DNA from: an uncultured Streptomyces sp.
GTDB lineage: Bacteria; Actinomycetota; Actinomycetes; Streptomycetales; Streptomycetaceae
Length of the DNA: 40,978 nt
NCBI GenBank assembly: GCA_946480485.1
Contig: CAMLJW010000001.1
Location: 1 to 40,978, forward strand
Direction of reading: 5' to 3'
Both the position numbers and the translations under genes were made by a program. Below the pieces are notes generated by a model. It ran no database searches and was not told the DNA's origin. It worked only from the letters and a program-made list of their open reading frames with translations. Shown piece after piece: positions 27,138 to 35,982 of this stretch (within the stretch, counting starts at the first letter, position 1; each line of letters begins with the position of its first letter).

Positions 27138-27878
27138 TCAGCCGTCGCTGCGCCGACGACCTGCCAGAACTCCGAACGCCACGCCCGCCGCGCCGACGAC
27201 GATGCCTACGACGCCCAGGACGCGGGCCGTGGTGTCGCCGGCGTCCGAGGAGGCGGCGGCCTCGGACGGCTCGGCGGCGGCCTCGGCGCCGGAGCCGGAG
27301 GCTTCATCGGTGTCGGAGGCAGTGGACCCGTGGTGGTCGTCCTCGGCGGCCGACAGCGCGAGCACCGGAGCCGGCGACTCGGGCTCCTCCTGGCCCTTCT
27401 GCGGAGTATCGATCCAGCGCACGACCTCCTTGTTGGAGTACGTCTGGATCGCCTTGAACACCAGTTCGTCGGTGTCCTCGGGCAGCGCGCCGATGGAGAG
27501 CGGGAACTTCTGGAAGTAGCCGGGCTGGATGCCCTTGCCGTCGGCGGTCCAGGTGACCTTGGTGACCGCCTCGTCGATCTTCTCGCCGTGCAGTTCGACG
27601 GGCTTGTCGAGCTTGGACCTGGTCACCTCGACGTTCCAGCCGTCGACGGCCTCCGGCATGACCGAGGCGAGCGGGTGGTCGGTCGGGAGGTTCACCTCGA
27701 GCTTGGTCGTCGAGGCGTTGTCACGCTCGTTCGGCACCTTGAAGTTGACCGTCGCGTACCCGCCCTTGGCGGCGGTGCCCTCCGGCGTCACGCTGACGTG
27801 CGCGAAGGCGGGGGCGGACAGGACGAGGACGGCCGAGGCGGCGACGACACCGGAGGCGGCGATGCGGGAAGCCTTCAT
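27138..27878 (-). CDS. YcnI-family (DUF1775) copper-binding membrane protein
   Basis: The 246-residue product has a Sec signal peptide ending AFA before HVSVTPEG, so the mature N-terminal His can coordinate copper as in YcnI proteins. The beta-rich DUF1775 domain spans about 27-160 and keeps the WNVEVTR and GYFQKFPLSIGALP segments. A Glu/Ala/Ser linker with His-His (about 165-215) and a C-terminal helix followed by RRR anchor it outside the membrane. ATG 27878 starts the signal. It lies 93 bases upstream of sco on the same strand and fits the copper-trafficking role of the cluster. Confidence 0.92.
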   Translation of the reverse strand: MKASRIAASGVVAASAVLVLSAPAFAHVSVTPEGTAAKGGYATVNFKVPNERDNASTTKLEVNLPTDHPLASVMPEAVDGWNVEVTRSKLDKPVELHGEKIDEAVTKVTWTADGKGIQPGYFQKFPLSIGALPEDTDELVFKAIQTYSNKEVVRWIDTPQKGQEEPESPAPVLALSAAEDDHHGSTASDTDEASGSGAEAAAEPSEAAASSDAGDTTARVLGVVGIVVGAAGVAFGVLAGRRRSDG

Positions 27879-27930
27879 GGCAGAGAACACTCCACTTTCA
27901 GAACTGGTTCGGGGAAGAGCGAGGGCGCGC

Positions 27931-27960
27931 GAAAGGACGCCGAAGGACGCCGAAAGGACG
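27931..27960. repeat. Short tandem repeat upstream of the ycnI-like gene
   Basis: GAAAGGACGCC, GAAGGACGCC and GAAAGGACG follow each other. On the transcribed strand this lies 50-80 bases before the ycnI-like start. No CsoR-type operator was recognised in this 131-base gap. Confidence 0.6.
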
Positions 27961-28009
27961 GGCAGGCGCGCGTGCCGCATGACGGCACCCCTTGAAGTGG
28001 GGCGTCGCG

Positions 28010-28831
28010 TCAGACGGCGAGAACGAGGGCCGCGTCGGCCGGCGGCCCTCGTCTGATCACCGAGTGCTGAAGAGCGGTAGAACGCGGGACCGGTGGCGCG
28101 AGTCGCGTGGCACGCGGTGAGCGTGGCGCCGCCGCGGGTGTATCCGGAAGGCCCGCCAGCAGGGCACGTACGAGCGCGAGCGCCCTGCTCAAGGAGCGGA
28201 CGACGCTCTGTGTGGCTCCGGTGACTCCCTGCTCCGACAGCCGCATGAGGCGCCGCAGCGCGATGTCGCCGTGGCGCAGCAGCCACCCGGTGGCGACGGC
28301 CGCGAGAACGTGGCCGAGCAGCATGGGCAGAGACGGCAGCAGTGACGCCGAGAAGCCCGTGGAGGCCGTCGCGGCGTCTGCGGATTGGTGCGCCGCGTGC
28401 CCCGTGGCGGTCGCCGTGGCCGTGCCGGGGTCGATTCGCGCGTCGGTGAGCAGTCGCTGGGCCCGCGCCGGGCTGAGCATCGCGACGCACGCGCCGCCCA
28501 CCAGTCGCGCGGCCCCTGCCACGAGCGAGGGGACCACGCTTCCGGCCTCCACCGCCGTCCTGTGCTGGCCGAGCCCGAAGAGCGTGTGCAGCACCGTCTG
28601 GCCGAGGGCGAGCATCGCGACGATGCCCGGCAGGGAACGCTCACGGCTGGCGAGGGGCGCAACGACGGCGAAGACGGCGAGGAATCCGGCTGCCAGCGAC
28701 CACAGCGGGATGCCGGCGCAGGAGCCGACCACATGCCCGGCCGCGGCCAGCACGACGCAGACCGCGGCGAACATCGCGGCCCTCGAAAACCGGAGTTCAG
28801 CTCCGGTGCGCGCACTGTGGGGGGCACTCAT
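28010..28831 (-). CDS. Multi-pass membrane protein at the head of the copper cluster
   Basis: The 273-residue product has about five hydrophobic helices between residues 15 and 200 and a cytoplasmic Pro/Arg-rich tail. A loop near residue 145 contains Thr-Ala repeats followed by GHAAHQ. I do not recognise a functional family. It is the first gene of the same-strand set leading into ycnI, sco, ecuC, copCD and dtpA, with a 131-base gap to ycnI, so a role in metal handling is an inference from position only. ATG 28831 is the first plausible start; its ribosome site is weak. Confidence 0.8.
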   Translation of the reverse strand: MSAPHSARTGAELRFSRAAMFAAVCVVLAAAGHVVGSCAGIPLWSLAAGFLAVFAVVAPLASRERSLPGIVAMLALGQTVLHTLFGLGQHRTAVEAGSVVPSLVAGAARLVGGACVAMLSPARAQRLLTDARIDPGTATATATGHAAHQSADAATASTGFSASLLPSLPMLLGHVLAAVATGWLLRHGDIALRRLMRLSEQGVTGATQSVVRSLSRALALVRALLAGLPDTPAAAPRSPRATRLAPPVPRSTALQHSVIRRGPPADAALVLAV

Positions 28832-29051
28832 TGCGGGCTCATCATCGCACTGGGCCCGACCGCTCCATGCGGCAGGTCCGCAAGGTCCCGTACGGCATGG
28901 AGGGCAATGTTCTGGAGGGAGTTGCCCTGACATGGATATAAACCACGGGTGCATCCGCCGTATGGGCGGCATCACGTCAACGCGGCGCTTACACATGGCC
29001 CCTTGGGGCAATACGTAACGGTATGTCGAGCCGCAGCCAGGAGGCTGGAGC

Positions 29052-29591
29052 ATGAGCATCTGGTGGTCCCTCCATCTCCGGCGTGAAGCTGCGAGCGTCC
29101 CGCTCGCCCGGCGTATGCTGCTCGGCACGATGGAGGCGGCAGGGGTGGATCCGGAAATTTCGTATGAAATCTCCGTCGCCCTGAGCGAGGCCTGCGCCAA
29201 TGCCGTCGAGCACGGAGGCGACACCGCCCGCGGGGAGTCCGCCGAGGCCTACCAGGTCACGGCCTATCTCGACGGAGAGATGTGCCGCATCGAAGTGGCC
29301 GACTCCGGCCCTGGTTTCCCGTCCGTTCTCTCCCAGCCCCTCGACTCCTCCGCCAAGCCCTCAGCTCCGCTCGAGCACGGGGGATCCGGATCCCCCTACG
29401 CGGGGAGATTTTCCCCTTGTGTCCTGCTCCGGCCCGCCCAGAGCGACGCCGAGCACGGCCGGGGCCTGTGTCTGATCCAGGCGCTCGCCGACCACGTACA
29501 CATCGGAAACAAATCGGGCCGCGGCGGGGCGGTGGTCAGCTTCGACAAGGTGCTCAAGTGGAGGGAAGACGCGCCTCTGGTGGCGGTGTAG
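29052..29591 (+). CDS. RsbW-like HATPase (anti-sigma/regulatory kinase type) with lid insertion
   Basis: The 179-residue product carries GHKL ATPase motifs: N box ALSEACANAVEHGG, G1 box EVADSGPGF and G2 box HGRGLCLIQALAD. Single-domain proteins of this kind in Streptomyces act as anti-sigma factors or partner-switch kinases. Between G1 and G2 the loop is enlarged by about 25 residues (about 95-130), including HGGSGSPY encoded by an 18-base palindrome. The ATP lid is therefore altered, but the frame is open and both boxes remain. ATG 29052 follows GGAGG. It is convergent with pepP. Confidence 0.88.
   Translation: MSIWWSLHLRREAASVPLARRMLLGTMEAAGVDPEISYEISVALSEACANAVEHGGDTARGESAEAYQVTAYLDGEMCRIEVADSGPGFPSVLSQPLDSSAKPSAPLEHGGSGSPYAGRFSPCVLLRPAQSDAEHGRGLCLIQALADHVHIGNKSGRGGAVVSFDKVLKWREDAPLVAV
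29379..29396. repeat. Perfect 18-bp palindrome inside the HATPase gene
   Basis: GGGGGATCCGGATCCCCC is a perfect palindrome in the enlarged lid region; a second GGGGA/TCCCC pair follows at about 29402-29418. Such packed symmetry in coding DNA suggests a small inserted element. Confidence 0.9.
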
Positions 29592-29730
29592 CGTCGGCGG
29601 TGAGGGCTCTGAGGCCGCGGGGATCAGGGCATTGACAACCACGCGGCTCCGCGGTGTGGGCGCACCAGCCACGGACCAGCCGCAGACGAGAGGCCGGGCA
29701 CCTCACCCGTACCCGGCCGTCGGTTCCGCA

Positions 29731-31224
29731 TCAGCTGTCGGCACCCTTGAGGGATGCCATCCACGCCTCCACCTCGCCGGAGCGGCGCGGAAGCCCCGCT
29801 GAGAGGTTCTTGTTGCCGTCCTCGGTGACCAGGATGTCGTCCTCGATGCGGACACCGATGCCGCGGTACTCCTCGGGCACCGTCAGGTCGTCCGCCTGGA
29901 AGTACAGGCCCGGCTCGACGGTCAGGCACATGCCCGGCTCCAGCGTGCCCTCCACGTATGTCTCCGTCCGCGCGGCCGCGCAGTCGTGGACGTCCATGCC
30001 GAGCATGTGGCCGGTGCCGTGCAGCGTCCAGCGGCGTTGCAGCCCCAACTCCAGTACGCGCTCGACAGGGCCCTCGACCAGTCCCCACTCGACCAGCTTC
30101 CCGGTCAGCACGCGCTGCGCGGCGTCGTGGAAGTCGCGGTACTTGGCCCCCGGTTTCACGGCCGCGATACCGGCCTCCTGGGCCTCGTACACGGCGTCGT
30201 AGATCTTCTTCTGGATCTCGCTGTACGTACCGTTGACCGGCAGCGTGCGGGTCACGTCCGCCGTGTACAGCGTGTGGGTCTCCACGCCCGCGTCCAGCAG
30301 CAGCAGGTCCCCGGAGCGGACGGGACCGTCGTTGCGTACCCAGTGCAGCGTGCAGGCGTGCGAGCCGGCCGCGCAGATGGACCCGTAACCGATGTCGTTG
30401 CCCTCGACCCGTGCGCGCAAGAAGAAGGTGCCCTCGATGTAGCGCTCGCTGGTCGCCTCGGCCTTGTCGAGGACCCGTACGACGTCCTCGAAGCCGCGTA
30501 CGGTGGAGTCGACAGCCTTCTGCAGCTCGCCGACCTCGAACGCGTCCTTGACCAGGCGGGCCTCGGAGAGGAGGACACGCAGCTCCTCGTCGCGCTCGGC
30601 GGTCACCTTGTCGGTGAGCGCCGCCTCGACCCCGGTGTCGTACCCGCGTACGACCCGGACCGGGCCGGTCGCCTCGCGCAGCTTGTCGGCGAGCTCGCGG
30701 ACGTCGGCGGCGGGGATGCCGTACAGCTGTTCGGCCTCGGCCAGGGAGTGGCGGCGGCCGACCCACAGTTCGCCGTGGCCGGAGAGCCAGAACTCGCCGT
30801 TCTCCCGGTCCGAACGCGGCAGCAGGTGGATCGTCGCCTTGTGGCCGTCACCCTGGGGTTCCAGGACGAGGACGCCGCCCTCGGTGAGGTTTCCGGTGAG
30901 ATACGCGTACTCGACGGAGGCGCGGAAGGGGTATTCGGTGTCGTTCGAGCGGGTCTTCAGGTGGCCCGCGGGAATGACCAGGCGCTCGCCCGGGAAGCGC
31001 GCGGAGAGCGCGGCGCGGCGGGCGGCGGTGTACTCGGCCTGGGCGATCAGCTCCAGGCCGTGCAGCTCCGTGTCGGCCCAGCCGGATTTCATGTTCTCGG
31101 CCAGCTCGTCGGACACGCCCGGGTACAGGCCGTTCTTGCGCTGCTTGGTCGGATCTTCGGCCCCGTCCGAGCCCGCTGCGTCAGCAGCACAATCGGGCAC
31201 AGCCGGAGTGAGCTCTTCGGCCAC
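29731..31224 (-). CDS. pepP: Aminopeptidase P (Xaa-Pro aminopeptidase)
   Basis: The enzyme removes the N-terminal residue from peptides with proline in second position. The 497-residue product has the AMP_N domain (about 75-210) and the M24 pita-bread domain with metal ligands in LLLDAGVETHTLYTADVTR (two Asp), GTGHMLGMDVHD (His), TVEPGLYF (Glu) and GVRIEDDILV (Glu). It has no signal peptide and is predicted cytoplasmic. GTG 31224 is favoured since AGGAGG stands six bases before it; ATG 31230 directly abuts that site and would add two residues. An array of short repeats lies upstream. Confidence 0.94.
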   Translation of the reverse strand: MAEELTPAVPDCAADAAGSDGAEDPTKQRKNGLYPGVSDELAENMKSGWADTELHGLELIAQAEYTAARRAALSARFPGERLVIPAGHLKTRSNDTEYPFRASVEYAYLTGNLTEGGVLVLEPQGDGHKATIHLLPRSDRENGEFWLSGHGELWVGRRHSLAEAEQLYGIPAADVRELADKLREATGPVRVVRGYDTGVEAALTDKVTAERDEELRVLLSEARLVKDAFEVGELQKAVDSTVRGFEDVVRVLDKAEATSERYIEGTFFLRARVEGNDIGYGSICAAGSHACTLHWVRNDGPVRSGDLLLLDAGVETHTLYTADVTRTLPVNGTYSEIQKKIYDAVYEAQEAGIAAVKPGAKYRDFHDAAQRVLTGKLVEWGLVEGPVERVLELGLQRRWTLHGTGHMLGMDVHDCAAARTETYVEGTLEPGMCLTVEPGLYFQADDLTVPEEYRGIGVRIEDDILVTEDGNKNLSAGLPRRSGEVEAWMASLKGADS

Positions 31225-31328
31225 GGTCATCCTCCTCGATACGCCACTGGACCCGTCCATCGTACGGTCGGGCGAAGGGGGCCCAGTCTGTCCACAGCCC
31301 CTTACCCGACGTGCGAGGCCACCCTCCT

Positions 31329-31434
31329 GAAACGAATATTCGCGCTAAAACGGACAGCCGCTCGAAGCGGACATTCATGCCGAAGCGTGCGCTGTTGAAA
31401 CGAATGCTTGTACGAAGTGGGCTCACTCGAAACG
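31329..31434. repeat. Iteron-like array of GAAACG/GAAGCG motifs upstream of pepP
   Basis: Motifs stand at 31329 (GAAACG), 31347 (AAAACG), 31364 and 31382 (GAAGCG), 31397 (GAAACG), 31414 (GAAGTG) and 31429 (GAAACG), spaced 15-18 bases. The stretch is clearly less GC-rich than its surroundings and includes the palindrome CGAATATTCG at 31333-31342. The last copy is in the neighbouring phosphatase's last codons. Confidence 0.6.
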
Positions 31435-32934
31435 CGCCGCGAGCAGCGCCACGTCCTCCTCGCTGTCCGCCGCGTCCAGCCCGTCCGGCAGCACACTGCG
31501 GAGAACATGATCGGCGACCGTGCCCGGGTCGCCGCGCTGCGCCCTGGGCACGCCGGCCGCCGCCGCGTGCAGCCGTGCGAAAGCTCGGTCCACGGGGTCA
31601 CCGGTGCGCTGCAGCAGCCCGTCCGTGTACAGCAGAACCGTCTCTCCGGCTTCCGCCCGGAAGTCCACGCTCGGCGCCTCCCAGCAGGCGAGCATCCCCA
31701 GAGGAGCCGACAGCGACGTCTCCAAGAACTCTGTGCGCCGCTCGCCGATCACCAGCGGGGGACTGTGCCCGGCCCCGGCCAGTGTGATCTTGCGCAAGGA
31801 GGGCTCGCAGTAGGCGAACAGGGCGGTGGCGCAGCGGGCGGGCTCGGTCAGCCGGAGCAGCAGTTCCAGGTCGGACAGAACGGCGACGGGGTCCTCGCCC
31901 TCCATCACGGCGTACGCCCTCAGGGACGCCCTCAGCCGTCCCATCGCGGCGACGGCGCTGGGCCCCGACCCGGTCACGGACCCCACCGCGAGACCGAGTG
32001 CGGCGTCCGGCAGGGGCAGCGCGTCGTACCAGTCGCCCCCGCCGCGCGGACCGGTGCGATGCCGGGCGGCGAGCTGGACGCCGGGGACCCGGGGCAGCCG
32101 CGAGGGCAGCAGTTCTCCGGAGATCGTCGTCACGCAGGCGCGCGTCCGGTCCAGTTCGACCAGCCGGGCCAGGTGCTCGGCCGCGTACCGGGCGTACAGG
32201 CCCACGAGGTGCCGCTGCCGTTCGACCGGCTCGGCGGGCTCGTCGTAGAGCCACACGGCGGCGCCCAGGCGACCGGCCGCCTCCGCGCACAGGGGGAGCG
32301 CGTAACTCGCGGCATAGCCGAGCCGGGCGGCCACCTCGCGGTGGCGTGGGTCGAGCTCGTCCTCGGAGAACAGGTCGGGCTGGGCGATCTCTGACTCGCC
32401 GCCGGGTAGTCCGGCCAGGATCCTCCCGTACGAGATAGAGCTGCGGGGAACCGTCTCGATATGGCCGAGATCCGCCCGGGCCAGGCCGAGGCCGATGGTC
32501 GTGTCCGGGCCGAGGCCGTCGTCCGGCTCCAGTACGACGAGACCGCGCCGGGCGCCCACGAGGGCGGCTCCGGCGTGCAGCAGTTCGTGCAGCGCATCGC
32601 CCAGTGAGGCGGTGCGCGTCAGCCGCTCGGTCAGTTCGTGCAGAGTCGTGAGATCGGAGACCCAGCCGGCGAGCCTGTCCTGAAGAACGGCGACGGGGGC
32701 GTTTGAGGATGTGGGCGAAGTGGCACCCGTGGCGGCAGGTGTCGGCGCGCCAGTGTGTGTGGGTGCCGGAACCATTGAATCGAATCCGGCCACTTTCGGA
32801 AGGTGAGGGGCGTTCATGGCGTCCGGCTTTTCAGCCGGTGCGTATTGCTCAAAAGCATCGCAAACCCCCATGTGATTCTGCGCCGCTAGCAGTGTCTCCA
32901 CATGTACACGTACTCGTGAGGAGATGTCCAGCAT
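31423..32934 (-). CDS. GAF/SpoIIE-type (PP2C) phosphatase-like regulator
   Basis: The 503-residue product has an N-terminal unstructured part (1-85), a GAF-like sensor domain (about 100-275) and a SpoIIE/RsbU phosphatase domain (about 280-503). The domain keeps GGGDWYDAL near residue 300, LAGAGHSPPLVI, and LLYTDGLLQR, but the usual GDVxGHG motif reads GSVTGSG near 316, so an Asp that normally holds catalytic metal is Ser. Related proteins dephosphorylate anti-anti-sigma factors; this one may be impaired or act without catalysis. The ATG 32934 frame is long; an internal start near residue 40 (MNAPHL) is possible. Confidence 0.88.
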   Translation of the reverse strand: MLDISSRVRVHVETLLAAQNHMGVCDAFEQYAPAEKPDAMNAPHLPKVAGFDSMVPAPTHTGAPTPAATGATSPTSSNAPVAVLQDRLAGWVSDLTTLHELTERLTRTASLGDALHELLHAGAALVGARRGLVVLEPDDGLGPDTTIGLGLARADLGHIETVPRSSISYGRILAGLPGGESEIAQPDLFSEDELDPRHREVAARLGYAASYALPLCAEAAGRLGAAVWLYDEPAEPVERQRHLVGLYARYAAEHLARLVELDRTRACVTTISGELLPSRLPRVPGVQLAARHRTGPRGGGDWYDALPLPDAALGLAVGSVTGSGPSAVAAMGRLRASLRAYAVMEGEDPVAVLSDLELLLRLTEPARCATALFAYCEPSLRKITLAGAGHSPPLVIGERRTEFLETSLSAPLGMLACWEAPSVDFRAEAGETVLLYTDGLLQRTGDPVDRAFARLHAAAAGVPRAQRGDPGTVADHVLRSVLPDGLDAADSEEDVALLAARFE

Positions 32935-33410
32935 TGTCCTGCTGGGATTCCTGGTGTCCGCGGGGCTCCCGCGGAGAGGCAGAGTTGGCTTAAAACTGAC
33001 TCTGGCAACGGTGTATTGCGGTCGACTGGCCTTGTTCGACGGAGCGTCACAGCGGTCGTGATGGGTACGTACTCGGTGAAGGCCTGGTGTGGTTGGGATC
33101 GTCCCGGAACCCGGCGACGGACCCGGGCGTCTTCACCACTGACGATCGTGCCCCATCCTCCCGTTGCGGAGGCGGCGAGAAATACGCGGGACGGCAAACG
33201 CCAGGCGCCGCTCCCCCACGCCAAGCCCATGCTTTCGACAGACGCAGTATGGACGCGGACGCAGCCAATGTTCGGCCCATAGGGATTCCCCTGGTCCTCG
33301 ACAGGACAGGGTGTGATGCGCCAGCAGGTACGCGAAGTGAAGTGATCGACACATGTTGTGATGTGGTCCCTCGGTGTTGCCAGGCGTGCAACGGAAAGGA
33401 ACGAGCGCTC
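32935..33410. other. Intergenic region between divergent phosphatase and prim-pol-like genes
   Basis: The 476-base gap has no convincing gene. It should hold both divergent promoters. A TTAAAACTGAC patch at about 32990 is the most AT-rich part near the minus-strand gene, and a GAAGTGAAGTGATCGACACATGTTGTGATG stretch near 33335-33365 has overlapping short repeats near the plus-strand gene. No known operator was recognised. Confidence 0.4.
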
Positions 33411-34076
33411 ATGCGCGAGATCCTCGGAAGGCGACGCAGGCTCCTGTCCAGGCGAAACAGCGGGAGGCCTGAGATGCTCGGCGCGGCCCTGACGATCGCG
33501 ACCGCATGGCAGTGGCCCGTACTCCCTGGTGTGGCGCCGCACCCGCAGGGGCGAGCCCGCTGCGGGTGCCCCGCCCCGGAGTGTACGGTGCCCGGCGCCC
33601 ACCCCTTCGACCCCGGCCTCCTCGCGGCCACCACCGACGAGCGCATGGTGCGCTGGTGGTGGACGAACCGGCCCGCGGCGCCGATCATCCTCGCCACCGG
33701 TGGCGCCGCCCCGTGTGCCGTGAGCCTGCCGGCGCTCGCCGCCTCCCGCGCGCTTGAGGCGCTCGATGACATGGGGATGCGCCTCGGTCCCGTGATCGCG
33801 TCCCCCACGCGCTGGTCGTTGCTCGTGAAGCCGTACTCTCTGGAGCAGCTGGGCGAGCTGCTTTACACCAAGGACTTCGTTCCCGGCTCGCTGCGCTTCC
33901 ATGGAGAGGGCGGCTATCTCGCGCTGCCGCCGTCCGAAACCGGCCAGGGGCAGATCCGCTGGGAGCGGGCGCCGCTGCCCGGCTCGGCCGCGCCCTGGGT
34001 GCCCGATGTGGAGGCCGTTGTGGACGCCGTGGTGGAGGCCCTCACTCGTACGGGTGTGAGCGCTCCCGACTTGTAG
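33411..34076 (+). CDS. Prim-pol-like (bifunctional DNA primase/polymerase N-terminal) domain protein
   Basis: The 221-residue product resembles the N-terminal domain of bifunctional DNA primase/polymerases: ALTIATAWQWPVLPGVAPHP near the start, a Cys-containing CGCPAPECTVPGAHP segment, the WWWTNRPAAPIILATGG stretch, and a final PDVEAVVDAVVEAL. The acidic catalytic motif of active prim-pols is not obvious here, so it may be a stand-alone regulatory homolog common in Streptomyces. ATG 33411 is preceded by AAAGGA ten bases upstream; the open frame extends left without a better start. It is not next to replication genes. Confidence 0.8.
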   Translation: MREILGRRRRLLSRRNSGRPEMLGAALTIATAWQWPVLPGVAPHPQGRARCGCPAPECTVPGAHPFDPGLLAATTDERMVRWWWTNRPAAPIILATGGAAPCAVSLPALAASRALEALDDMGMRLGPVIASPTRWSLLVKPYSLEQLGELLYTKDFVPGSLRFHGEGGYLALPPSETGQGQIRWERAPLPGSAAPWVPDVEAVVDAVVEALTRTGVSAPDL

Positions 34077-34132
34077 GGGAATCGGGTGAGCGCCGAGCCG
34101 AGCGCCCCCTCGTGGTCGTTATCTTCCCAGTC

Positions 34133-34732
34133 ATGAACCTTCGCCTGATGGCGGTGGCGGGCGCCGTCGCGCTCACCGTCGCGCTGCGGCTGGCCGTGGA
34201 GTCCGCCGGGCCCGTGGGCGACGAGCTGGGGGGCAGCGCCCACAGGGCCGAACGGGTTGACGACAAGCCTTCTTCGGCGGCCGCCGACAAACCATCGGAG
34301 ACGGGGGACAAGCCTTACAAGTCCTACAAGGCCGACAGCAAGCCCCACAAGGATCAGCCCGCGCCGCAGCGGTCGCAGTCGACCCTGAGCCCGGGTCTCG
34401 CCATCGCCGCCCGGTGCGGCCCCGAAATCGTCTCCCCCGAGGGCATCGAAGCGCAGACCTGTGTCCTGACCCGAGGGCGGGACACGTGGGCGCGTACCTA
34501 CTACCGCAACGCGACGGGCGGCCACCTCACCTCTGTACTGACCCTCATGGCCCCTGGCGGCCGTACCGTTCAGATGCACTGCTCGGTGGGCGCGGACGAC
34601 GAGCCGGGGGTGTGTGAGACGCCCCGGGAGCAGTCGGCGGGGGATGCGCGGGCGTACACGGCGGTGGCTGAGTTCGCGGAAAGCGCGGGCGGATCATTGC
34701 TCCTGCGCTCGGGGAGCAACTCAGCGATGTAG
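34133..34732 (+). CDS. Secreted or anchored hypothetical protein
   Basis: The 199-residue product begins with a hydrophobic signal or anchor (MNLRLMAVAGAVALTVALRL), followed by a Lys/Ser/Pro/Asp-rich spacer with repeated KPxxxxK steps (about 45-85) and a C-terminal domain with two or three cysteines that could form disulfides outside the cell. No enzyme motif is visible. ATG 34133 was chosen because it begins the signal; GTG starts upstream add no ribosome site. A strong terminator follows at 34808. Conserved Streptomyces secreted hypothetical is the best description. Confidence 0.78.
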   Translation: MNLRLMAVAGAVALTVALRLAVESAGPVGDELGGSAHRAERVDDKPSSAAADKPSETGDKPYKSYKADSKPHKDQPAPQRSQSTLSPGLAIAARCGPEIVSPEGIEAQTCVLTRGRDTWARTYYRNATGGHLTSVLTLMAPGGRTVQMHCSVGADDEPGVCETPREQSAGDARAYTAVAEFAESAGGSLLLRSGSNSAM

Positions 34733-34807
34733 GGAGTCAACTCACCTACACAATTGACGAGTTGAGATGTGCGACCCTCGGCGGCCAGGATCCGGAAATA
34801 GAGAAGA

Positions 34808-34845
34808 CCCGGTTGCTGGCGACGGGGGATGCACCAGCAACCGGG
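34808..34845. terminator. Terminator hairpin after the secreted hypothetical gene
   Basis: CCCGGTTGCTGG (34808-34819) and CCAGCAACCGGG (34834-34845) form a perfect 12-bp stem with a 14-base loop. It lies between convergent genes and may act on both strands. Confidence 0.85.
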
Positions 34846-35019
34846 CTATTGGAACGGTAACAAGAGATCGGCGGTTCGCAAATTCGATCTCGGCTATTCC
34901 GACACCGATTTACCTGCCACAGCGTGGAGTTGTGACGGGAGTCACCCGCACCTCCGTTCCCCTTTTCGGCTGACCGGTCCGTCAGCCGGAGCTGGGCAGT
35001 GTCGGAGGTCTGCGGTGCA

Positions 35020-35982
35020 TCAACTGAGCGTGACCTGGCGGTTGGTGAGGCCGCCGCGCGCGCGGCGCTCATCCGCGGTGAGCGGTGCGTCGGTGGCCAG
35101 CGCGGCGGTGAGCCGCTCCGCGAACTCGGCGGCCGGCTTCTCGATGTCCTCCGCGGTGACGCCGGTCGGCAGGTCCCAGACCGGCACCGTGAGGCCGTGC
35201 GCACGGAAGGAGCCCACGAGACGAGTGCCTTTCCCGAGGCTCGAACGCCCGGTGGCGTGCAGCCGCGCGAGTGCGTCCAGAAGCTCGTCCTCGGGATACG
35301 GCATGACCCAGCGCAGGTGGTTCTTGTCCGGGGTCTCACACCAGTACGCGGCGTCGACGCCCGAGAGCTTCACGGTCGGGATGGCTGCGGCGTTGGCACG
35401 CTCCAGGGACGCGGTCACCTCCGGAGTCGCGTTCTCCGAGTCCGGAACCCAGAATTCGAAGCCCGAATGCATCACTGGCTCGAACGCGGCTTCGGGGTCG
35501 AGGAGATTTTGCAGCCGCGGCCCGTCCGCCGGAGCGCGCCGGCCCTGGACCGGAGTGCCGGGCTCCGCGGTCAGCGCGCGCTGCAGGGTGCCGGCGAGGT
35601 CGCGGCTGATGTCGCCGGATGCCATGTCGTTCTGCAGGCCGATCAGCACCGAACCGTCGTCGCGGCGCAGCGCGGGCCATGCCATCGGCAGGACGGTCAC
35701 GAGCGTGACGGACGGAACACCCTCGGGCAGGGGCTCCTTGAGCCTCAGCTCGACGGTGGCCGCGGGCACCAGCTCACGCAGCGCGACCCAGTCGCCCTCG
35801 CCCGGCAGGCCCTCGAAGGGACGATGCACCAGCTCGGTCACGGCGTGCGCGGCGGCTCGCCCGTGACAGGCCTTGTAGCGGCGGCCACTGCCGCAGGGGC
35901 AGGGCTCGCGGGCGCCCACCACCGGGATCTCCCCGTCCTTCAGCTGGGGCTTGGCCTTGGTCTGGGGTCGCTTCTTGGCCAT
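35020..35982 (-). CDS. SEC-C motif protein (DUF5926-like)
   Basis: The 320-residue product begins with a basic segment ([17 protein letters not shown]) and then a SEC-C zinc-binding motif [15 protein letters not shown] (about residues 27-41), the same metal knuckle found at the SecA C-terminus, where it binds SecB and ribosomes. The remaining 270 residues are a globular domain without recognised catalytic residues. ATG 35982 has GGGAG at nine bases. It may bind ribosomes or nascent proteins; that is inferred only from the motif. Confidence 0.88.
   Translation of the reverse strand: MAKKRPQTKAKPQLKDGEIPVVGAREPCPCGSGRRYKACHGRAAAHAVTELVHRPFEGLPGEGDWVALRELVPAATVELRLKEPLPEGVPSVTLVTVLPMAWPALRRDDGSVLIGLQNDMASGDISRDLAGTLQRALTAEPGTPVQGRRAPADGPRLQNLLDPEAAFEPVMHSGFEFWVPDSENATPEVTASLERANAAAIPTVKLSGVDAAYWCETPDKNHLRWVMPYPEDELLDALARLHATGRSSLGKGTRLVGSFRAHGLTVPVWDLPTGVTAEDIEKPAAEFAERLTAALATDAPLTADERRARGGLTNRQVTLS

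Noticed and set aside
31181..31426. 81-codon minus-strand frame with repeated Arg-Phe
   Set aside because: The Arg-Phe pattern is the translation of the noncoding iterons; the frame overlaps the pepP start and lacks a ribosome site.
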